Part shown: positions 1 through 10,793 of the stretch, in pieces
How the letters are laid out: each line of letters opens with the position of its first letter
Numbering within the stretch: the first letter of the stretch is position 1
Source: Aphis gossypii
Taxonomy: Eukaryota > Arthropoda > Insecta > Hemiptera > Aphididae
Assembly: GCF_020184175.1 (NCBI RefSeq)
Contig: NC_065532.1
Coordinates: 12,152,001 to 12,216,000 of the forward strand
Direction: 5' to 3'
DNA: 64,000 bases
The notes under the pieces: generated by a model
Database searches by the model: none
What the model saw: only the letters and a program-made list of their open reading frames with translations
Told to the model about the DNA's origin: nothing
Position numbers and translations under genes: made by a program

Positions 1-497
1 TACATACAAGGTGATTTAAAATAAAATTTTTTCTTTTCAAAAATATAAAATGGTTAATAACTTTTATAGTTAAAAATTCAAATGGGAATCTATAATGTAA
101 ATTTTTTGGAGTACTTCAATCCATGGTAAGTGAAATAGTAGACAAACATTTTGAAGGATATCAGTATATCACAGTAAAATTGTACTCCGCTCATCTAAAC
201 TTTAAATGCTTATAAAGTTATAACTCATAAATTACTCAACATAATTTCGAATTTTTGTATTTAAGTACTCCAAAAAATAATGTTCATATTATGATAGCGA
301 AAAAAAATATAGATTTTCATTATTTCTAAAATTAAACTCAAAGCCCTCCCTAAATTATCGTAAAAAATATAAATTTTACTTATCATTTTAGATATTTCTA
401 AATAAAAAAACTTTCATTTTAAACATTTTTCACTGCTTTGAATGTTAATAAAATAAAATAGCTGAATATTAATTTTAAATCACCCTATATATATAAA
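1..497. mobile_element. Foldback (inverted-repeat) element, left edge at or beyond window start
   Basis: The left end reads aaggtgatttaaaat and the right end near 473-487 reads attttaaatcaccct, which is its reverse complement with one gap. Inner arms also pair: tttttggagtact near 107-116 matches agtactccaaaaaat near 265-280 in inverted orientation. No coding potential is seen. This is a non-autonomous foldback or MITE-like repeat. The exact outer boundary and target duplication cannot be set because it touches the window edge. Confidence 0.6.
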
Positions 498-697
498 TAT
501 TATCTAGTAGAACGTTATTTAATAATTTACATTATATAGACATCCAATCACGTTACAATCAAATTACAAATTAAAATATGTAAGTAATAGGTATTTTTAA
601 TAGGTAGTAATATATAGTTTTTACAATTAAAAATAACTATTATTATTATTATTTTTATCATAAAAAAATAATTATTAAAAAATATTTATTCTATATT

Positions 698-1391
698 GGG
701 AACTTTTCTATTTTACCGGACCCCCTAACTTTTGACAATTTTTTTTTTGAAACCCGTGTATTTTGACATTCTAAAAACGATGGCGCAAAAATAAATTGGG
801 GCAAATCATTAGTTTTTAAGTTATAGCACTTTGAAAATTACGTATTTTGTAATATTTTGCTTAAATAGCCAATATATTCGATTTATAAATTTTTTGCACT
901 TTTTTACGTTTTTATTAATAATTAAGTATCGAATTAAAAGCATTTCGGTTGCAACTCAATACTAAGCTTGGTCTAAAAATTTAAAAAAAATTGATTATCA
1001 CAATATGCCTCGGCAGTGACTGCGCGTGGATCGGCACTCGTCGCTACACTCCTTGGCGCCGTCGCTTCGCTCTGCACAAAATGAAAATATCCCCCGATTT
1101 GCTATGTAACACCACCTCAAGTCGGTCACAGGACCAACAGAAATGCATTTCGGTTGCAATTCGATACTAAGCTTGGTCATAATCAAAAAATCTAACAATT
1201 AGGAAATCGAATATATTGGCTATTTAAACAAAATATTAAAAATACATGATTTTCAAAGTGCTATAACTTAAAAACTAATAATTAGCCCCAATTTATTTTT
1301 GCACCATCGTTTTTAGAATGTCAAAATACATGGGTTTCAAAAAAAAAAAATTGTTAAAAATTAGGGGGGCCGGTAAAATAGAAATATACCC
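698..1391. mobile_element. Foldback transposon with about 185 bp terminal inverted repeats and TATATT target duplication
   Basis: Two long inverted arms (about 698-885 and 1203-1391) pair over their full length, including ttctattttaccgg outside and atcgaatatattggctattt inside. The flanks carry the same hexamer TATATT at 692-697 and 1392-1397, which fits a target-site duplication. The centre holds a direct repeat (about 938-974 and 1141-1178, both with actaagcttggtc). The repeats flank a GC-rich core near 1005-1130, unlike the surrounding DNA. The minus-strand ORF across the core resembles nothing I recognise. Non-autonomous; family not assigned. Confidence 0.8.
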
Positions 1392-1397
1392 TATATT

Positions 1398-4374
1398 GCA
1401 ATATAATTTGACAAGTTTTAGATAACAATCAAATGGGTTGCCATTATTTTGCTAAATATAAAATCAAAGACAGTGATGTACCATACATTATCAACCATGT
1501 AAATTATTAAAGATCCCTATTAACTTTGTATGTGTAAGATTGACAAAAAAAAGTGGGTCTTTAGTCTCTCTATGAACTCAAACTTTAATCTCTAACATCT
1601 TATATGCAAGCCATTTATCAGAATATATTAAAATTAAATTTTAAATTATCTTGTGAAATTTATGTCAATCTCTTTACCCAGTATAAAGAATCTTGCCTTT
1701 ATAATATTAATTTTGACATTTCTACACATACCAAACACCAATGGAACAGTACATTTAGCCATAAGTCATAACTTATTAACTTCTATAAATAAAATCCCGT
1801 TTCTCTTCATCACTCAAATTGTCTACATCCAAATTTTTAACGACAATATCAGCCTTTAATATTATACATGCATTATATTTCCATATTTATATATTTATTC
1901 ATATTTTAATTAAATATGTGATAGACCATATATAACATATAATAATTTTGGTAGGTAGTAGACTGCATATGACAAGAATAATAAATTAAGTTTATAAATT
2001 AAAATAGAAACAATATTTATACATAGTATTATTATTATTTTTTTTTTTAATTTTATACATTGTGTAAGTTGCACATAATTGTATACCTAATAAGATTAAA
2101 TAAAATATATTAAATCATAGAAAGTATTTAATTTTGTTTATTTAACTGTAAACTGTATACTATAATAACAAATTAACTACACATAAAATGGGTTTTTATT
2201 CCAATAATTAGTGCAAATTAAGTAAGCAAAATAAAAAAATAATTACATTAAAAGTAAAAAATAATAATTAAACAACATGCTGATTTGGACATAAACATTG
2301 CATGGGATAAAACAAACACATTAAGTATAATACAATAACTATAGTAAATTTAAAAATGTATTAGTTTGTCTTTTATGCTTTCTGCAGATGAGTGTGCTGA
2401 TGATCATTGCCACAGTGCAATTCTAAAAATAATCATTTTTTATAACATGAATAAAATATGAAAATATGGAATAAAAATTAATTAATATAATATGAATACA
2501 CTACAAAATGTTGGTATACGCTACAAAAAATTGAACATTCTACCAATGATATGTATTTATTTTTTTGCTATCTTTAAATTAATATCTTTTTAAACTTTAA
2601 TAGTTTAATACTGACATTTTAACTGGAAAAAAGATATATAGTAATAATAAAGGGTAAATTTAAGTAGATTATAAATTATTTTTACTAATTCATTTTTGAA
2701 TTTCAAACATAGTTGAGGCAACAAAATGATTTTAAATTTAAAATAAAAATATACCAATCCGAATATTATATTAAGAGGACGCGATACTCGCGTTTTTAAT
2801 GTCTCCGTCTAACAAGTGTGTAACATAACAAATCTATGTTAAGTAATTCATGTTTAGATTCGTTAATATAATATTGAAATGAATGGACCTATTATAAACT
2901 ATATGTAAGTATATGTAAATTTCTTACGAAATAAGAACTGCTTAGAGTAAATTTTCTATATTAAACACTTGTAAACAGAGATAACAAATACGGTTAGCAT
3001 TTTCTCATCAAAACATATTCTCATTTAAAAAAAATTAAGTTGTTTGTTTGTTATTTTGAAAAAATTTAAAAAATATAAAAAAAAGTACTCGAGTTATAGT
3101 ACCTATTCCTAGAGCCGCTATATGCTATTTCTATAGATAAACAATATAACATGAATATTAAACATGTTAACAATTATAATAATATATCATTAATGTTATC
3201 TATTAAATGGCATTAATTAATAATTCTGATTAATAAAATAAATGTACTGTAAACAAATGATAAATAAATATAACTAACTCATCGTTTTATTTTTATTCTA
3301 TACTTTTAAATTATCATACTTGAATATCTATTACACATACTTTGTATTTAAATTACTATAATAATATTAACACAAAGAAATGTCAAACATTGGTAAAATA
3401 TCCAAAATTATATTATAAATATTAAATAATATAGGTATAATAAAATAAACTTTTCAAATAAAATGAAACTTGTCAAGTTAAATAGCTTGCTTTTAAATGT
3501 GTGGCGCTGCTTTCAGGGATATGACACCAGGTGCAATATGTATGTCACTTGTAGCTGCCAGTGAAAAGTTTTTAGAAAATTTTGATAATAGACAAGTTTC
3601 ACTGTTCATACTTCATTAAATAATCAACAATAACATGCATGATAAATAATAACTTTAAAAATAATATAAAGAAATTAAATTAAAATTAATAATATCAAAA
3701 CTATGTACAAGAAGAATTCCCATTATTGGGCAACCAGCAATGCCATGCAAGAAATTTATTGAAAAATTGTAGCAAAAAAATTTGAACACTAATTACCGGC
3801 AAGAAGACACTACATACGTGAATCAAATTGGCACTATATCATAATATTAGTAATTATAAATAATTGTAAGGTCTTTTAAACAAATGTTTTTTGTGTTGTA
3901 TAAAATATAGGTTACAATCTATCATGGTAGCTAAGAGGGACTTGAATAGTCCTATTAATAAAAAACTGTATATATTAAAATTTTTATCTTTGGATTTTGT
4001 TTTTGAAAAATCTAATATATACTTAACAGTAATATTATATGTACATTTTTAGTAGCTATATAGGTAGCTATTTAGATGTAAATCATATTATATTTTTGCA
4101 ATTTCAAGGTCTCAAAACAGCAATTGTTATCATTATAAGTACATTTAAAATGTACAATTTATGTTGTTTTTGAAACCACAGTTTTACATTATTAAATAGA
4201 TAAAATAAAAACAGAAATTCATTAATTTGAAAAATAATAATAGTATATATGTTAGTGGATGTTAATGTTATTAATCTACACCACCATCTACTTAACAATA
4301 TTATACATTTACAATTTTAGCTCTAATTATGATATACAAAAAGCTGAAAATATATTTCGTTTAAAAATGTATAC
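1398..4374. other. Intergenic or intronic DNA, no supported gene
   Basis: AT-rich DNA with no long open frame. If the carrier exon at 4375-4491 is functional, this stretch would be part of its first intron on the minus strand. Small islands of higher complexity occur at 2380-2423, 3490-3600 and 3715-3840. Each could be a transposon relic or an isolated exon, but none matches a protein family I recognise. Confidence 0.5.
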
Positions 4375-4491
4375 CTGTCTGAATATGATTTTATTAATTG
4401 GGAAGGTAATGCCAACATTGATAATAGCAGCTCCACAACCACAAACAAATTCTGAATATTCTTCTCGACTCAAATGCATAAAAAAGGCCAT
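4375..4491 (-). CDS. First coding exon of a mitochondrial carrier, SLC25A51/52-like (partial or orphan exon)
   Basis: The minus strand from the ATG at 4491-4489 gives 39 codons ending exactly before a GTATAC donor (4374-4369), phase 0. The encoded piece contains EEYSEFVCGCGAAIINVGIT followed by FPINKIIFRQ. This fits the start of the mitochondrial NAD carrier SLC25A51/MCART1: the CGC/GA motif of helix 1, then a P-I-x-K signature in place of the usual PxD/ExxR/K. SLC25A51 transports NAD into the matrix across the inner membrane. The rest of a roughly 300-residue carrier is not found downstream on the minus strand within the window. Either the first intron is over 4 kb and the gene continues past the left edge, or this is a truncated copy. 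The family call rests on motif memory, without a search. Confidence 0.5.
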
Positions 4492-5399
4492 ATCGTGTTA
4501 CTGTTAATGTCAGCTTATTTTCAGTTCATATATCATCCTGGAACCGTACATAATGTATTATTATAAATTGTAATTAGTCTACAAGGTTATGTATTGAAGT
4601 ATGTAAATAAAATTAATCTACATTCAAGAAACTAATGAACTATTGTAGTATCGTGTTTACCTATTTTTTGGTATATACAGATGTGCAATAAACTCGTAAA
4701 AAGCCGAACTAGCAATTCAACGACTTCGACAAACAGAACATCAAATTTTTCTCAGCCAATAAATTAATTAAAATTCTAAATTTATGAAATACTTGCGTGT
4801 CTTATCAAGGGAGATGGGACACAAGAACATCAAGAACGTAAGAACAATTTAATGATTCGTGATAATACCACAGAATAGATACTTTACAATGTTATATTGT
4901 GATAATGATATCAGTAAAAAATATTTCAATCAAGATCACAGATTTCAATATTTATTATTAACTTTAAGTAAATACAAAAAATTAAAAAATAGTATTTACA
5001 TAGTTCAGTGGCTATAAACTAAGTTTATAAGTCTATAGTTTGTCGAGATATTACTATAATTATAACTATTTATAGCAATAGTTCTACGATAATATTTGAA
5101 TTTGAAAATACATTCTTGAAAAAAATTAAAGTGGGACTTTTTTATTTTTTTAATGTGGTAGACTCTGGTAGCTCTGATTCATCGTTTAAACAATTAAATC
5201 TGGCTGATATCACGAAGGAAGAACTACCGCACACGAACGTTGGCATCATATAATAAATAATATTATCAAATTGTCAACATCAACAGTAAAAAGAAAGATA
5301 CTCTAAAATAACTGGTCACGTCAGTACTCAGTTGTCAAAGTTAGATAAAGATAATAAAAATTATCTATTTCTGAAGAGCTCGATAGTCGATAAGTCTTG

Positions 5400-5605
5400 T
5401 ACTGTTATCGTTCAGAATTTTAGATCAGTCATCAATGTAAACAGTAAACACTCTACTAGTATTGATTATTGGCCTATTAAGAATTAATATTTAGCATTTT
5501 GAGGCGTTATCGGTGAGTCACGAATCATAAAAAGATATATTATTTAAGCTTAAAGTTTCACCAGAGATATTTAAAATATTATTCTAATGCCAAGTCTTTT
5601 TTCAG
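5400..5605 (+). promoter_or_regulatory. Probable 5' leader exon and first intron of the PDCD6-like gene
   Basis: A good donor (ttatcg|gtgagtcacg) lies at about 5513 and a polypyrimidine acceptor (ttttttcag) ends at 5605, just before the start codon at 5612. This suggests a non-coding first exon ending near 5512 and a short intron of about 93 bp. The transcription start was not resolved. Confidence 0.4.
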
Positions 5606-5611
5606 TCTATA

Positions 5612-6324
5612 ATGGCGAATTTTTCGTCACCGATGCCGTCCAGAGAGTTCTTATGGGACGTGTTTCAAAGGTAAGTAAACAATTTACTATATCAATAACA
5701 TTTAAGGGTAAAACAATATTGTGGCGTAGGGTTGACAAAGACAGAAGTGGGTTCATCTCGTCTGATGAATTGCAAATGGCGCTTTCGAATGGTACTTGGA
5801 CACCCTTCAATCCAGAAACTGTACGTCTTATGATAGGCATGTTTGATAAGCACAATCGAGGTACCGTATCTTTTGATGACTTTGGTGCTTTGTGGAAGTA
5901 TGTGACTGATTGGCAATCATGTTTTCGATCATTCGACCGTGATGGTTCTGGAAATATAAACGTATCCGAACTCAAAGACGCTCTGTCGTCATTTGGCTAT
6001 CGGCTCGGTGAACAAATTGTTTCAGTTATGCTCAAGAGATTTGACCGCTTTGGTCGTGGCACTATACTTTTTGATGATTTCATTCAATGCTGTGTTGTAT
6101 TACATGTATGTATTATTAGTTTTAACAAACATTATCTACAAGTAAATTAACTCTATTTCAGTGAATTTTATTTTAATCATTGTATTCATTTTTATTTTTA
6201 ATAACTTCCTTTTTATTTATAGACACTAACTGCTGCATTCCGTCAATTTGATACTGATCAGGATGGATATATTACTATTCATTATGAACAATTTTTAAAC
6301 ATGGTATTTGGTTTAAAAATTTAA
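5612..6324 (+). CDS. PDCD6: Penta-EF-hand calcium-binding protein, ALG-2/PDCD6 orthologue
   Basis: Three coding exons (5612-5670, 5730-6105, 6223-6324) join in phase to a 178-residue protein, close to the usual 178-191 for ALG-2. A naive reading frame runs through the 59 bp first intron, but the GTAAGT donor and GTAG acceptor restore the family sequence REFLWDVFQRVDKDRSG. EF1 is DKDRSGFISSDE (D22, D24, S26, E33). EF3 is DRDGSGNINVSE. EF5 is DTDQDGYITIHYEQ. EF2 and EF4 have degenerate loops, as in the family. ALG-2 is a calcium-dependent adaptor that binds ESCRT-associated Alix, TSG101 and the COPII subunit Sec31A at endosomes and ER exit sites. The ATG at 5612 is preferred over the in-frame one at 5633 because it is first after the acceptor. 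Candidate AATAAA lies at 6586-6591. Confidence 0.95.
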
Positions 6325-6585
6325 GCAAACTTTATTACTTATTGTATTTTTTTTTTTTTTTTTTTGTCTCTGAAGACAACTAATATAAAGAGTAATTTAG
6401 AATTGATATAAAATATAATATCTCAGCTTAATTATTACTTTATCTGTTTCTTCTTATGACACATAGGTTATTTTTAATACTGTCTTAATGTGATATTTTA
6501 AAGCAATCAATGATTTTATTATTGTTATATAAACGAATTAATAATTTTTCATAATATATATACTGTCATTTTAATATTTTATTGA

Positions 6586-6619
6586 AATAAACAAAAATAA
6601 ATTTAGAACAGATTTTATT
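6586..6619. terminator. Opposed poly(A) signals of convergent PDCD6 and NPEPL1 genes
   Basis: AATAAA on the plus strand (6586-6591) serves the PDCD6-like gene. TTTATT (6614-6619), which is AATAAA on the minus strand, serves the aminopeptidase. Cleavage downstream of each would give 3' ends that meet or overlap by a few tens of bases. Confidence 0.45.
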
Positions 6620-6773
6620 TTTCAATTATTAATTTTAAAGAAAACATTTGTTAAAAAGTTATGGCACGAATATAAAATACAGAAATATGACAAAAATATC
6701 AATTTAAGTTGAGTTCACAAAAAATATTTAATTAAACAAAAAGGTTTTTGAAATAGACGTTAATGACTTAAAA

Positions 6774-9274
6774 TTATTCAATATGTTTGGAAACGTTTTG
6801 CAATAGAAGATCATTTGTATACTTGGCAAAAAGTGCTGTCAAAAGCGCTACTCCATAACCAGTTGCTCGTTCACCCTATTAAAAGAAGAAAAAATATGTT
6901 ATACAACATAAAATATTAACAAATTCAATTAGTTATCTACTTATTTCAGACTTCCACAAGTCAAATAGTAAAAAATATCAAATTTAGAAATATTAAGCTA
7001 TTATAATTCTGAATTATATTCAATTTTTCTTTTATGTAAGTGAAACTATACATTTCAAAATATTTAACATTTTACCAAGTCCAACATACAACTCAATACA
7101 ACTTATAACAATAAAACAACATAACTCCAATCATCTGATCTTAACAATACATAATTTCAAGATAAACTTTTAAAAATAAGAAAAAGATAAATTATCATAA
7201 AACTACGCTAATAAATTTTTAAAATACAAATTGACCTCATTCCAGCTTATTAAACGTAAAAAAATGATTTCAATGTTTAATATAATATGTAAATCGGGAC
7301 AAACCTGTTTGAGTTAAATTGTTAAGTCTATTAACCGTAATACTAATAAGTGTTTACTATAATTATATTTACGTAATGAGAAGGCCCTGCAATGTCCACA
7401 TGAATCCATTGATTAGTCGTATCAAAGCCAAGATGAGCAGCTATAAACAGTCCAGCACACGACGAAGTAGCATTTGATCGATCCTAAAAATTATCAATTT
7501 AGTATTTCAGTTAATAAAAAATAAATGTTATCTTACAGCGACAGAATTTTTCATATCAGCTACAGATGATGAAAATTCACAAAAATGAAGTTCTGGACAG
7601 TAAACAATTGGAAATGTTAAATCGCCAGATATTAAGCCAGCAGACACTACATTTTTTTCCCATTGTTCTGAGTTAGACATTACTGCAGCGTGATACTTCC
7701 CTGTGCTAATTGCCTAAAACACAATTTAATACTTCAATACTTAATTAAAAATTTATGTTTAGACATACCTGTGCTCCAGTTAGTGTAGCCATGTCTAATA
7801 TAACTTTGGCATTAAGATCTCTAGATGCATACACTACACCATCTGATAAAACTAGACGTCCTTCAGCATCAGTATTATTGATTTCAACAGTTCTAAAAGT
7901 TAAATTTGTATTACAAAAATAATTAATTTCCAGTACTGTTGGATAATGGAGACACTAATAAAAAGCTAACCTTCCTGAATAAAGTGTATGTATGTCATCA
8001 GGTCGAGTTGAATCTGGTCCAACTGAATTTTCTGCCAAACAAAAAACAGCATGAAGATTTTGTTTGAAACTAGACTTCACTATAGCATGGAACGCTCCTA
8101 AAATAGCAGCTGCTCCAGCACAATCTCTTTTCATGCCAGGCATAGCTGTCTGAAAATATTAAATAAACGAATTTGAAATTATATATTTATTTTACACACA
8201 ATAAAAATATATTTACTTTTCCTTTGATGCTAAGACCACCAGTATCATAAACAATGCCTTTGCCAACCCAAGCAATTGTTTCTGTGGCTCCGTGTGGGGT
8301 GTAAGATAATACAGCAAGAGCTGGACCTATAGAAGATGCTTTACCCACACCATATATTCCTCCTAGACCTTTTTTCTTCAACTCTTCGCCGCTAATTATT
8401 GTAGGATTAATATTCAAGTCAGCTCCTACATGTTTTATTTCCTAAAAGTTGTATCCGATATTAAAATTATCCAATGTATTCAGCCATTTTGTTTGACTTG
8501 CATCTAAGAAATGATTGACATTCATATCATTACACGGAGTATCAACAATACGTGCAGTCATTTTAATAGCATTCGCTATTCTTTCCAAAGTTGCAATTTC
8601 TTCTTTTTCCACCTTGTTATCACCATTGCTGTCGGGAATTATTAAAAACTCTACTGTAACCGTTACAGTAGATTTCTTCTGTTCTTTTAGTTTGCCAACA
8701 TATATTTTAGTTTTACGGCAGTAGTCGTAGAACGCTCGAGCTGCAGCACAACCTGAGGCAAACATGTCTTTTCGCTCGCAAACAATCTTTAACAATAATT
8801 TTTTTTTTTTTACATTACTTGATAATAAATAAAAGTGAATAAAACAAATAGCTATTGTACTATTGGTCACTAACCACAATGCATTCATTGTACCCAGCTG
8901 AATTCATATTGATCAGTTTTGTAAGCATATGGGGTTGTGCTGATGAATTATGACGACTATGATTGTTGGAAATGGCTGCTAAAGTGGCAGTGTTGAGAAA
9001 AAGTGGACAAGTGTCTGTTGGACAAGGATTTAATACAGACAAAGCAGATTTGAAAGTCTAAAAAATAGAAAAACTGACATGAGTAAAAAAATATTTTTAA
9101 ATATTTATCAAACTATATTCTCACCTGTTCATTAACCCGTGGTTCTAGCTTACATTTGACAGCAGAATAAGGTAAACTAGACAAATGTTTTTCTTGACCT
9201 ACGATCAGCACTGGTACACTGATCGGATCGGTTTTACTTAAAGTGGCTGAAAACTTTACAGTGGTGCTAGCCAT
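6774..9274 (-). CDS. NPEPL1: M17 leucyl aminopeptidase, probable aminopeptidase NPEPL1
   Basis: Nine coding exons on the minus strand: 9274-9125, 9057-8875, 8786-8502, 8441-8217, 8149-7971, 7892-7769, 7713-7537, 7483-7373 and 6875-6774. They join in phase to 511 residues, about the length of vertebrate NPEPL1. The M17 catalytic core is intact: WVGKGIVYDTGGLSIKGK (K267, D272, K279), MKRD (D290) and NNTDAEGRLVL (D349, E351, R353). These ligate the two metal ions and place the catalytic Lys and Arg. Blocks such as MATLTGAQ and the C-terminal GERATGYGVALLTALF point to NPEPL1 rather than cytosolic LAP3. The enzyme removes N-terminal residues from peptides, probably in the cytosol. The intron between 8502 and 8441 uses a GC donor. 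The start is the first ATG of exon 1 and no signal peptide is seen. Confidence 0.95.
8442..8501 (-). other. 60 bp GC-AG intron in NPEPL1
   Basis: On the minus strand the exon ends CATTTCTTAGAT and is followed by GCAAGTC, the consensus for the minor GC donor class. The acceptor is ACTTTTAG before GAAATAAAACATG. No GT donor in this interval preserves the frame, whereas the GC donor gives the family-like sequence NHFLD-EIKHVGADLN in phase 0. Confidence 0.8.
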
Positions 9275-10400
9275 TATGTTGACTACCCACACACTAAAAC
9301 AATGTAAAATAAATCAGTTTCACGTTTACTAGTAGAATAAAAAATATCAAACACTAACCTAGCCTATTCGCTAATAGAAGAAAAAAATATTATTTCTGGA
9401 AACTGCATTCGCTATCTCGATCAACTGTGATCATCTAATCAGTTATCTGTTTTTTATGATCTTGATTCTTATTTTTTGATTTAAGAAAGCAAAAAGCTTA
9501 AAAGATGAAAACTCAATAACAGAAAATAGATTTAAAATCAAGGAACATCTGAACCAAGATCTAGTTTGAAGAACCAAATAAATAAGAAACAGTAGCTATA
9601 AAGAATTCTTGTTAAATCTTAAGACTTAAATTCGAAAATCCATGAAGTATTTCAAGTATTGACTATTGATCAGATGTTAGAAACGATAAATATCACAAAA
9701 AAAAAAAAAAAATTCATCGCTATCACAAATAAAAACAAGTTTTACTGACCTGCCGTAAAATAATAAATATCACAAAGCTCCAAGTACAAAATGGTTTGAT
9801 TTTACACTTTTACTTTTTACCACATAACTCGATACTCATTAATATAGTAATAGTACATTAGTACCTTTGCACCTATCTAGACAATGACGAATGACTACTA
9901 TACTTGTAATTCCCGTTTGAGTATATAAAAAAAGAGGGGGAATTACATATTATTATATTTTTTTTTATACATTTTTATAGTGGAAAATTTGCTTCAATAT
10001 CGAGCATAGAGTATTACTCAATGACGATATCGATGGCAATTACTGTCTTCCTGGTAAATGTACGACCGTATCTAAATTAAATCCATAATATACGTCGACG
10101 TATAATATTATAAATTATAATATATTCATAATAATGTTCTTAATCCATGTTTTTTGGTAACTTACAGTTGCGCTTTATACGGTATTTAAATTAAACGATA
10201 ATTAGTTAGGTACTCGAAAATATACCTTTTTTTTGGAAAGACGCGAGTTACAAGCAGTTTTTTATTCCGTTTGCATTGATTTTAAATCGTACCAAAAAAA
10301 AATGTGTATGTGAATTCAAAGAATAGAAAACGAACTGCGATAAAAAATTACATATATTTTTTTTTTTTTTTTTTGAGACGGATTGAACAATAGTTATATA
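9275..10400. other. Intergenic region upstream of NPEPL1
   Basis: No open frame of note and no further exon. It should contain the NPEPL1 promoter (minus strand) within the first few hundred bases. No clear TATA box was identified. Confidence 0.4.
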
Positions 10401-10793
10401 AATTATCATATAAATAGATATGTGTAATATTTGTATTATGTCTATGGTTTAATCGATTTCTACAACTATTGTACAATAAAGCCTTATATAGTTAAAATAA
10501 CAGGTCTTTTTTTATGTATCAAGTTTCTGACGACATTATTGAAATTTTTTACGATTATTTTTTATAGAGTTGTTCTAATTAATACTCACCCGAGTGTTCT
10601 GCCTTGCCCATTTTTTTTTTATCTGGTAGGAGGAGACAAGAAAATATTATATTTAAATGTTATAGTATTTCGTAGAAGCATTTGAATAGTTTTAAAATAT
10701 TTTTTCTCGGTTGTTTTAAAAAAATAATATGATATGTAAATTAATAATTTTAGTTTACTTAGGAACTCGGGCGAAGCCGGGGAATTGAGCTAG
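10400..10793 (+). mobile_element. Helitron-like 3' end
   Basis: The sequence ctcgggcgaagccgggg (about 10766-10781) is a short GC-rich hairpin in AT-rich DNA. It is followed after nine bases by CTAG (10790-10793) and then T. This is the Helitron 3' signature: a hairpin, then CTRR, inserted before T. The segment cacccgagtgttctgccttg near 10588-10608 is typical of the interior of such copies. The 5' TC end was not found and the left boundary is approximate. No Rep/helicase is encoded, so the copy is non-autonomous or truncated. Confidence 0.5.

Noticed and set aside
2380..2423. Possible last exon on the minus strand after a TTTTTAG acceptor, ending HTHLQKA and stop
   Set aside because: There is no upstream partner exon in phase and no recognised protein; 16 codons are too few to support a gene.
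3490..3600. Segment open on both strands (about 38-40 codons each), with an acceptor-like ctgctttcag
   Set aside because: No family match on either strand and no partner exon. It may be a relic of a gene or transposon.
3715..3840. Complex-composition segment with interrupted frames
   Set aside because: It resembles a decayed coding relic, but frames are broken and no family could be named.
5587..6150. Single uninterrupted ORF covering most of the PDCD6-like gene, starting at ATG 5587
   Set aside because: It reads through a 59 bp intron and past the exon 2 donor, and its N-terminus is in the wrong frame. The spliced model from 5612 restores the ALG-2 sequence.
8442..8888. Minus-strand ORF of 148 codons in the aminopeptidase region
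   Set aside because: It fuses an intron to exon 3 and runs into the GC-AG intron. Only its middle is coding.
10431..10685. 84-codon ORF on the plus strand
   Set aside because: It lies within the Helitron-like sequence, has AT-driven composition and shows no domain.
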